NCBI GenBank assembly: GCA_949902685.1
Contig: CATLDS010000025.1
Location: 1-6,964, forward strand
Length of the DNA: 6,964 bases
Reading direction: 5' to 3'
DNA from: an uncultured Christensenellaceae bacterium
GTDB lineage: Bacteria; Bacillota; Clostridia; Christensenellales; UBA1242
The notes under the pieces are model-generated. The model had not been told where the DNA came from. It saw only the letters and a program-made list of their open reading frames with translations, and did no database searches. This document shows, piece by piece, positions 1-6,300 of the stretch. The position numbers and the translations under genes were made by a program. Within the stretch, counting starts at the first letter, position 1. Every line of letters starts with the position of its first letter.

Positions 1-60
1 CCTGTATATCTAACACTGAGTAAATTGAGCGAACTATCAAAGACAATTTCTACGAATTGA
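1..60 (+). CDS. C-terminal end of an upstream protein gene (partial, unidentified)
   Basis: Frame 1 of the plus strand is open from the window edge to a TGA at 58-60 and gives 19 residues beginning PVYLTLSKLSELSK. The other two plus frames stop at about 13 and 23. The piece is too short to identify. The main support is indirect: a rho-independent terminator of plus-strand polarity follows 39 bases after this stop (100-123), and it needs a gene to serve. If real, the gene overlaps the convergent minus-strand gene by 11 bases. The alternative is that the frame is open by chance and the true upstream gene ends at about 23 or before the window. Confidence 0.4.
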   Translation, partial: PVYLTLSKLSELSKTISTN

Positions 61-904
61 TGATATTAATAATTTTAGAATTTTTAACTTCAAATTCACA
101 GATACCCGCGAGGGTATCTTTTTCAAACAATACAGCTTCATTTTCGTTCAATAAATAAAAATCGTCAAATTTAGGAAAGAAGTCTTTAATCTTCTTCTCG
201 TCTTGTATACTTAAATCATCATCTAGAAGAGATTTACAATACTTTAAATTGCCCGCACGTACACAATCAAGAAATACACTACAAGTGAATTTTTCTTTCA
301 TATTCAATTCATTATCATCAAGATAGATTGGATAATTATCCACTTTCTTATCTTGAATAGCACATACTATGCCATGGTCTAAGCTATCACAACATCTGTG
401 CATAAAGTATCTATCCTCTCCGTCAACATTAATTTCGTCATAATAATTAGAAAACAACACTTGCTTCTCTTTGATTATACACACAAACTTTCGTATTCCC
501 TCAAAATAAATTATACAGTTATCGCCTATAACCTCGTAATGAGAATATGTAATATTCGTAACTTTTTTGCTTAATATTGTTTCTCCATCAACATTTATAA
601 TTAGTTCTGTAGAAACAGATACATTTATCTGTTGATTTGCATATTTAAAGTTAGAGATAGATGTAGGCATGCAATATTGAGCATTTAGAAAATAATATGT
701 ATCTCTACCTCTACAGACCTTAGTTACTTGTTGTTTAATACATTCATCATTTAGATTAATAGCAAATGGGATTTCACTATTAAACCCCACAACCAATATC
801 GGTTCATTATCACACCTCTCTACAGTGTATTTAACATTAGGAAAAAGTTCATATTTTTCTTCACCATATACGACACAATGAAACTTAGATATTAAATATT
901 TCAT
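50..904 (-). CDS. Cysteine-rich protein of unknown function (284 aa)
   Basis: I do not recognise this protein. The preferred start is the ATG at 904, giving 284 residues (MKYLISKFHC...). An in-frame TTG at 928 would add eight residues, and neither start has a convincing ribosome binding site. No signal peptide or membrane segment is visible, so it is probably cytoplasmic. Most of it looks like short beta strands. The last 75 or so residues, from FLDCVRAGN to the end, alternate a helix with strands and finish with a hydrophobic EFEVKNSKIINI strand. That shape resembles the small NTF2/SnoaL-like modules found in hypothetical Firmicutes proteins, but this is a weak inference. It has 14 cysteines (about 5%), including a CC pair in MHRCCD, but no CxxC pair typical of a zinc ribbon or iron-sulfur site. 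It is divergent from the coiled-coil gene at 915, and its 3' end contains the terminator of a convergent gene. Confidence 0.8.
   Translation of the reverse strand: MKYLISKFHCVVYGEEKYELFPNVKYTVERCDNEPILVVGFNSEIPFAINLNDECIKQQVTKVCRGRDTYYFLNAQYCMPTSISNFKYANQQINVSVSTELIINVDGETILSKKVTNITYSHYEVIGDNCIIYFEGIRKFVCIIKEKQVLFSNYYDEINVDGEDRYFMHRCCDSLDHGIVCAIQDKKVDNYPIYLDDNELNMKEKFTCSVFLDCVRAGNLKYCKSLLDDDLSIQDEKKIKDFFPKFDDFYLLNENEAVLFEKDTLAGICEFEVKNSKIINIINS
100..123 (+). terminator. Rho-independent terminator inside the convergent coding region
   Basis: There is a perfect 8-bp stem, AGATACCC (100-107) and GGGTATCT (112-119), closed by a GCGA loop of the stable GNRA type and followed by a short T run to 123. 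Only the plus strand has the T run after the stem, so it acts on rightward transcripts. It lies 39 bases past the TGA at 58-60 and within codons about 262-268 of the minus-strand gene, which therefore encodes protein and a terminator in the same bases. Confidence 0.8.
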
Positions 905-914
905 AATAATACAT

Positions 915-1313
915 ATGAAGCAAAACAAAAAAACTTTCTATTTCTCCAATTCTTCCACATTAAGACCCAATTCGCACAATAAAAATAATAATAAAGAGAA
1001 AAATAGTAATATGTTAAAAGATAAGGATAATATTAAAACTGTAGAAGAGACTGTGATTGATAAGAATAGTTCTCATGAAAATGAATGTAAAATCCATGTT
1101 ATGCCACCGACTATAACAGACGAGGATATCAACGCTCTATTCAATGGCATTATCAACGTGATGAGAAAAAAGATAGAACTTGAATCGAGATCACAGATTA
1201 TAAATATAAATGCTAACTTCGAAAAAGTTAGTCGAGAATTAAAAGCAAAACAAGCTGAATGCATTAGACTAAAAAATGAAATATTATATCTAAAATCACT
1301 AATCAAAGAGTAA
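915..1313 (+). CDS. Small coiled-coil protein of unknown function (132 aa)
   Basis: The reading frame runs from ATG at 915 to TAA at 1311-1313. The first 60 or so residues are polar and low in complexity, rich in Asn, Lys and Ser, and are probably disordered. From TDEDINALFNGI onward the protein is helical. Roughly residues 80-132 form a charged heptad-like coiled coil ending in KNEILYLKSLIKE. No catalytic motif, signal peptide or membrane segment is seen; a scaffolding or partner-binding role is a guess. The start is uncertain. ATG 915 has no Shine-Dalgarno sequence, while ATG 1011 (MLKDKDN, 100 residues) has a weak AAAGAG 12 bases upstream. The open frame between them, unlikely by chance in such AT-rich DNA, favours 915. 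A CATAAT at 902-907 could serve as a -10 box for a nearly leaderless message, but no -35 supports it. The next gene has its own promoter, so this need not be an operon with it. Confidence 0.65.
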   Translation: MKQNKKTFYFSNSSTLRPNSHNKNNNKEKNSNMLKDKDNIKTVEETVIDKNSSHENECKIHVMPPTITDEDINALFNGIINVMRKKIELESRSQIININANFEKVSRELKAKQAECIRLKNEILYLKSLIKE

Positions 1314-1326
1314 ATGTAGAAATTTG

Positions 1327-1340
1327 TCAAAAATTTTTGA
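1327..1340. repeat. 14-bp perfect palindrome and phased A/T tracts
   Basis: TCAAAAATTTTTGA is a perfect palindrome 13 bases past the stop of the coiled-coil gene. The core AAAATTTTTGA recurs at 1350-1360, exactly 20 bp on. A/T tracts are centred near 1333, 1344, 1354 and 1362, close to one helical turn apart, which favours intrinsic DNA bending just upstream of the promoter. It could also be an operator. It lacks the GC stem of a normal terminator. Confidence 0.5.
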
Positions 1341-1348
1341 GTTTTTTG

Positions 1349-1396
1349 TAAAATTTTTGAAAAATGTTTGCATATTAAAAACAAAATTGATATATT
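1349..1396 (+). promoter_or_regulatory. Sigma-A-type promoter with UP-like element and extended -10
   Basis: The -35 box TTGCAT (1368-1373) and the -10 box TATATT (1391-1396) are separated by the optimal 17 bp. TG at 1388-1389 sits one base before the -10 box, making an extended -10 (TGATATATT). The AAAATTTTTGAAAAA stretch at 1350-1364 lies where an UP element would contact the RNA polymerase alpha subunit. Transcription would start near 1403, leaving only about 16 bases before the ATG at 1419. This placement argues against the in-frame TTG at 1368 as a start, because that TTG is the -35 box itself. Confidence 0.65.
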
Positions 1397-1403
1397 CTCT
1401 TTT

Positions 1404-1408
1404 AAAGG
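1404..1408 (+). promoter_or_regulatory. Ribosome binding site that sets the start at 1419
   Basis: AAAGG at 1404-1408 lies 10 bases before ATG 1419, a workable distance. No comparable site precedes the alternative TTG at 1368, so the start is moved 17 codons downstream of the longest frame. The site falls almost at the predicted 5' end of the message. Confidence 0.65.
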
Positions 1409-1418
1409 TAATGTATCA

Positions 1419-2591
1419 ATGGAAGAGGTAATATTTTTTGATAACGCCAAGGATAGTGTAACAAATTTTTTTGAAAAAGAATTTGTTAATTTTCCTCCGC
1501 TATTGATGTCTCATTTTTTAAACCGCTTCAATGACATAATGAACTATACCGAAGAAGGCAGTAGCATTAGACCTAAAATATTGTTCACCGATAGTATTGA
1601 GACTATTGCAAAAATCATGCCTAAGACTAATATGCTCACAGTATTTGAAGACAGTGAAGCCACAATGTTTAATTCGAGATTAAAATCATTACTCGCGATT
1701 GCAAAACAAGACTGGTGTCTTTTCATAGATATCAAAGATAGTAAAATTTCTTACGGACTCATAATGTCCTTTAGAAGTATAAAAGATAAAAATATTCTTC
1801 GTCTAATAGAAGAAAACGTAAGTCTGCGTGACAGACCTAATCGTATCAATGCAGTGCTTGCTCGTCCTGTCAACTTTTACACCATGTATTTACATTCTAT
1901 ATCTGGTAATGACTTGGTAGTTAATCTATCTCTGGACAAGTCGAAAAATCATACTTTTGCAGTGGAGGTCCGTGAGTTTATAGATGTCACCTTCTCTAAA
2001 CTTCGTACCACTCAACGTAAACTTGATGACATGAAGAATATGTATCTAAATATATTTACAAATGTATTGAGCGATGTCAATGGTGCTATATGTGTAGTAG
2101 TAGATAAAGATTATAAAGACAATGGTTTATTTAGTGATGGTATTTGGTTAAAAGAACCGATTAGTTTCAGTAAGTTATTCACTCAATCTAAAAGCTATAG
2201 TGAGGAAAAGTTGCAAGCATACGCCTCTCTATTCATCAATATGCTAAACTATGATGGTATTACTATTATAGATAACCAAGGAAGAATACGAGCATACAAT
2301 GTATTCGTTGAGCCAAACTCTAAAAAAGTAGGATATGTTGTAGGCGGAGCTAGAAAGCGTGCAGCCTTCCATATCTTAAGCACTAAGAAAAAGGATATTC
2401 TAGGTGTATATTTCCAATCACACGAGGGAGAAGTATTCTTCCAGCAACTTAACAATAGACCTAAACCTATCAAAATGAAAACTGCTGAAAAAATAGAAAA
2501 GATAGAAAAACCTGTCATTGCATCTAAAGAAAAAGAGCCTGAGCAAATCCAAATCGAAGTGCCAGCAATAGAGAACAAAAAAGAAGACTAA
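1419..2591 (+). CDS. Soluble DisA_N-type diadenylate cyclase (c-di-AMP synthase-like), 390 aa
   Basis: This is probably a c-di-AMP synthase, an enzyme class that joins two ATP into cyclic di-AMP, a messenger controlling potassium, osmolyte and cell-wall balance. The DAC domain spans about residues 215-345. It contains NGAICVVVD, then FSDGIWLKEPIS, then YDGITIIDNQGRIRA (D279-G280-I281, matching the catalytic DGA motif), then GGARKRAA (R312-K313-R314, matching the ATP-contacting RHR motif), then LGVYFQSHEGEVFF. Residues 1 to about 200 form a separate N-terminal domain I cannot place. It may be one of the sensor domains that precede DAC domains in other bacteria. There are no transmembrane helices as in CdaA and no room for a DisA-type DNA-binding end. 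Residues 346-390 are a Lys/Glu/Pro-rich, probably disordered tail. The changes to DGI and RKR leave activity open; a c-di-AMP-binding regulator is the alternative. Expression is likely strong from the promoter at 1349-1396. Confidence 0.85.
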   Translation: MEEVIFFDNAKDSVTNFFEKEFVNFPPLLMSHFLNRFNDIMNYTEEGSSIRPKILFTDSIETIAKIMPKTNMLTVFEDSEATMFNSRLKSLLAIAKQDWCLFIDIKDSKISYGLIMSFRSIKDKNILRLIEENVSLRDRPNRINAVLARPVNFYTMYLHSISGNDLVVNLSLDKSKNHTFAVEVREFIDVTFSKLRTTQRKLDDMKNMYLNIFTNVLSDVNGAICVVVDKDYKDNGLFSDGIWLKEPISFSKLFTQSKSYSEEKLQAYASLFINMLNYDGITIIDNQGRIRAYNVFVEPNSKKVGYVVGGARKRAAFHILSTKKKDILGVYFQSHEGEVFFQQLNNRPKPIKMKTAEKIEKIEKPVIASKEKEPEQIQIEVPAIENKKED

Positions 2592-2608
2592 CCAATAGTC
2601 TTCTTTTT
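2578..2608. terminator. Bidirectional terminator containing both stop codons
   Basis: AAAAAGAAGACTA (2578-2590) and TAGTCTTCTTTTT (2596-2608) form a perfect 13-bp stem with the 5-base loop ACCAA. The A/T arms supply a T-rich tail in both directions. The TAA of the cyclase-like gene (2589-2591) and the TAG of the convergent thioesterase gene (2590-2588) share CTAA at the top of the stem. The hairpin therefore encodes the last codons of both proteins and can end transcription from each side. Confidence 0.75.
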
Positions 2609-3334
2609 CTTAAATTTAATCACTGACTTAAATATAGTCTTATCTAAGATTTTACCTTCAATGTAACAATAATCTTTATCACGTTTTCTATAAATATCTA
2701 CATTATCACCCTCGTGACATTCATTCACAAAATAAATTTCATATTCCTTAATATCCATGTTGCGCAACTCTTCTACTGAAAACGCATCCATAGCCATAAA
2801 ATTATACTTCAAATTATTGGTATGATTGTTGATATCTATATCAGTTGAACGAATGGTTCTAGTATAAATGTAGTCATCTTTTTCCACATTTAATCGCATA
2901 TTAGTAAACTCTAGACCAGTTTTATCATTACACACCATATCCAAATCTGGATACACAATGTTGCTTAACTTCATAAGTCTTCGAGTATTAATATCTAAAC
3001 AACACCATTCGCTACTGCCTTTTACTTTAATCGTGTTTCCCGACTTAATCATCATATCACGACAAGCACGTACTTGTCCTAGTGGGTGAGTCCAAGTGGA
3101 GATATTAATCTTATCTCCACTCTTGATATTCGATTTGAACTGTAACTTTATTTTAGTTACCACCCAGAAAGCATTGCTATTCTCTCTCATCGTCTTATGA
3201 TCGAGTCCAATATTGCCCGAGTGATTGAATATCGTAGTCTCAATCAATCTCATAATCTCAGTTAATGGTACTTTAAATTCGTAATCTAATGAAGTATCAT
3301 CAATTGTCTTTTTCTCTAAATAATAGTTTTTCAT
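2588..3334 (-). CDS. Acyl-ACP thioesterase, FatA/FatB-like double hotdog (248 aa)
   Basis: The predicted role is to hydrolyse acyl-acyl carrier protein to free fatty acid and ACP in the cytoplasm, ending chain extension or recycling acyl groups. The length fits bacterial members of the acyl-ACP thioesterase family. The first hotdog fold covers about residues 5-130, with the family-like stretch FWVVTKIKLQFKSNIKSGDKINISTW followed by SSEWCCLDINTRRLMKL. The second starts near 150 and carries the hallmark D167-x-N169-x-H171-x-N173-N174-x-x-Y177. E205 (YFVNEC) sits where the plant enzymes have their catalytic glutamate, so the Asp, Asn, His and Glu set appears intact. Chain-length preference cannot be read from sequence. 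The ATG overlaps the preceding gene's TAA by one base (TAATG) and has a good GAGG site 8 bases upstream, so translation is probably coupled to the large surface-protein gene. It ends in the shared bidirectional terminator. Confidence 0.9.
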   Translation of the reverse strand: MKNYYLEKKTIDDTSLDYEFKVPLTEIMRLIETTIFNHSGNIGLDHKTMRENSNAFWVVTKIKLQFKSNIKSGDKINISTWTHPLGQVRACRDMMIKSGNTIKVKGSSEWCCLDINTRRLMKLSNIVYPDLDMVCNDKTGLEFTNMRLNVEKDDYIYTRTIRSTDIDINNHTNNLKYNFMAMDAFSVEELRNMDIKEYEIYFVNECHEGDNVDIYRKRDKDYCYIEGKILDKTIFKSVIKFKKKKTIG

Positions 3335-6300
3335 TATCTAATCCTCATCTTGTTCCTTAATACTATTATTACTACCGTCACACTTACTACTGCTACAGTA
3401 ACAATTACTATAACCACTATCGCCCATACATTAAATGGTTTAGTCACCTCTACTTTAAAGCCCGTATGTACAATACCTGAGCTAGATACAACTCGAACAT
3501 AGTACTCGCCCACTCCATCAACTTTTTGATCTATAGTATATTGCATCACCTCGGTAGTAGAGTTCTCATTAATCTCCACAATTACTTTATCGTTGATATA
3601 AATATATGCGTCTCCAATTTGCTCGTATATTATACCTGGGTTAAACTTGATGGTAAATCCTTTAGTAGTACTTTTACCTGCTTCTATATTACACTCTAAG
3701 TTTGGTTTCTCATTATTGAGTGTAAAGGCAAATGTCACCTCACGTGAAGGATAGATATCATCCTCTACGAGATAAGTTATAGTAAACTTATTCTTACCCG
3801 ATACTATTCCTAATAGATTGGTATCGTAATCATAGTCTACTAAGTCATTATATTTAATAAGTGTACCACCTATACCAAGGTTAGAATTAATTAACGAATT
3901 AAATGTTTTAGTAATATCCACACCTGTATTATTGAGTACCTTAACAATTTGATAATTTGCTATACTTGATAGATCAAATGTCTCACGTGCTTCGTTAGGG
4001 TTGATAATAGTGAACATCACAGTTTTTGTTAATTTCATACCAGCATAATTAGCTGTGAATACTACTCTATAAGTACCAAATTTAGTAAACGTATAAGTAT
4101 TTTGACTTTGACGATAATCGTCCGCTCTACTTGTTCCATTCCTAGTAACTGATATATTAACTAATCCATCATATACTTGTGGATTATATACATTGATTAC
4201 CACTGAACCATTAAAGTAAGCATTATCAACTGGCGCTTCACCATTCATGCTAATGATAACTTCACGCAATACGTTGACATCTATCCATTCACGGCTTACA
4301 CCAAATTCGGTATTAAATGTATGTGCATTGCCTGACAAGTCTCTAATAACAAAGGTGTATCGTCCGTTACCTAGTATCTTATATGATGCTTGTCTCAAAT
4401 TATTGATATCAACCGAATTCAATTCTTTCATCGAGACAACTTTATCATTATAGGATACTTCTAATACTAAATTATTCTTCTTAGTTAATACATTACGTAT
4501 ATTTAATACTTGTGTCATCAACAGTTCAACCGTATTAGTTTTCTTTCCGCTCACAGTAAACTCAAGTACGTTAGCATTGTCAACTGTAATTGTATTGTCG
4601 CCATTATTAATTCTAACATCGGTGACTAACTCGTTGGTTTTTACTGTCTCAAGTGTAGCTAGATAGATACTATATGTATTCATCGCTATTCTATAGATAG
4701 TAAAGTTATATCCATTGAATGAGTATGTATACTGATATGATCTTGCACCCTGATCAACTGCCGTAACGACACGCAAAGGTTCATTATAGATGTAAAGTGG
4801 AAGCGTACTATTTAAATTAGGTGTAATATATTTACCATTCTCACCAAGAGGCAATCCTAGATTAGACCAGACATTTGTATCCACGATATTTAAGCCTGAC
4901 AGGTTTCTATCAAACAATTCAGCAAAGTTGAATGTAGAATTATTGCTAACTAATTTATTATCCAATGTTTGTACATAGTACAATTCGTTAACTACTGATT
5001 TTACCGAGAACACATAAACTTTATTACCTAGATAATATCCGTCATTAGTGTAAACTCGAATTTCAAATCTATATAGTCCCATGCTATCACTAGAAGTATT
5101 AATTATGTATCTATTGACATCATTTAAAGATTTGCTAACCACACTACCATCTAGCATTGTCTCGTGTAAGGTATATGTGTAATCAAAATATGGTTTACTC
5201 TCTCTCGTCCAAACTAGACTCATCGTTCCAGATGAAGTAGTTTCGTATGTCGTATCCTCTATAGCAGTATTGACATACACACTCATATCTTGACTAGCGC
5301 TATTACTATCTCTAAGCGATACATTTTCAACTCGAGTATCAAGGACCACCGTATAAGTGTTCTCTTGATTACCATTGTACATGCAACGAACTACGACCTC
5401 AAGTAATGCTCCGTCAAAGTCGGCATTAAAGTACGGCAATATCTCTACTTTACCATTCTCTCTATCTAGTTTAATAATATCTACACCAGAATATTGTATT
5501 GTGTTAACACCGTCAACTACTCTTTCATTATAGAAGCCACCAATTGAGTAAGTAATATCCACATTATAAATCGCAGTATCATAATTAACTGTTGCTTTAG
5601 TGTATCCATAGTATTTAGCATCGTATACATAATGGTTACGTTCGTTATTTCCCTCAAATGTAATAGAAGAGAAATCACTACTGCCATCAGTCCTAAATCT
5701 ATAAGGGGTAGATTCTATACCGAAAGCATCTATGAGTTTCACTTGATATGTACCATTAGGATACTCGCCATTACCAAGTACTATCACGCTAACTGGATTA
5801 CCATTGATATCTCTATAAATGTAATCTTCACTAGGATAACATGTGAATTTAATCTCGCTACCCGATGGGTTAGTAATAATTACCTCTGTAGCATAATACA
5901 TTACTCCATTTTTTATTTCATTAGCGCCACCTAGATTGATTACATATTGCCCACCATTATTTGAAACTAGATTGCTAGGTTCTAGTGCCTCTCGTTTATC
6001 ATAATAGTTGATATCAAATGTCTGTACCATTCTACGATTATATACTCTTAGAGTGTAATTGCCTTGTCCAGCAGATTTAATCATATCTTGAATTACTTTA
6101 CCTAGACCATCAACGCTGAAATCTGTTAATCCGTTAGTATTAATTGCTTTATTCACACCATTATTAATACCTGTTAATTCTATTTTATAGAATTTATCTA
6201 CAGTAGAATTTAGCCCAACTGCCGTGATATCGAAAATAGTTAAAGTCTCAGTCCTGTCTTGTTCGGTTGACAAATCAATTTTGAAGCCTTCTGGTACTAT

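Noticed and set aside
905..928. TTG start at 928 for the minus-strand cysteine-rich protein
   Set aside because: It needs a rare start codon and adds only eight hydrophobic residues. ATG 904 is simpler, although the upstream GGAG at 947-944 (15-base spacing) keeps it possible.
1368..1418. TTG start at 1368 for the cyclase-like protein
   Set aside because: The TTG coincides with the -35 box and lacks a ribosome binding site, while ATG 1419 has AAAGG at a suitable distance.
1411..1431. Upstream mini-frame MYQWKR overlapping the cyclase-like start
   Set aside because: It is only six codons, and its ATG is two bases from the AAAGG site, too close for normal initiation.
1073..1450. Minus-strand open frame of 125 codons
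   Set aside because: It lies antisense to the coiled-coil gene and across the promoter region of the next gene. Its hydrophobic, Ser/Phe/Ile-rich translation is typical of reversed Lys/Glu/Asp codons.
1544..1735. Minus-strand frames at 1544-1735 and 2249-2578
   Set aside because: Both are antisense to the cyclase-like gene. Their hydrophobic content follows from the complementary codons.
3334..3460. LPxTG sortase anchor at the surface-protein C-terminus
   Set aside because: The sequence before the hydrophobic helix is KVEVTKPFNVW; no LPxTG-like motif is present.
4247..4453. Plus-strand frames at 4247-4453 and 5632-5934
   Set aside because: Both are antisense to the long surface-protein frame, with no ribosome binding site and no recognisable domain.
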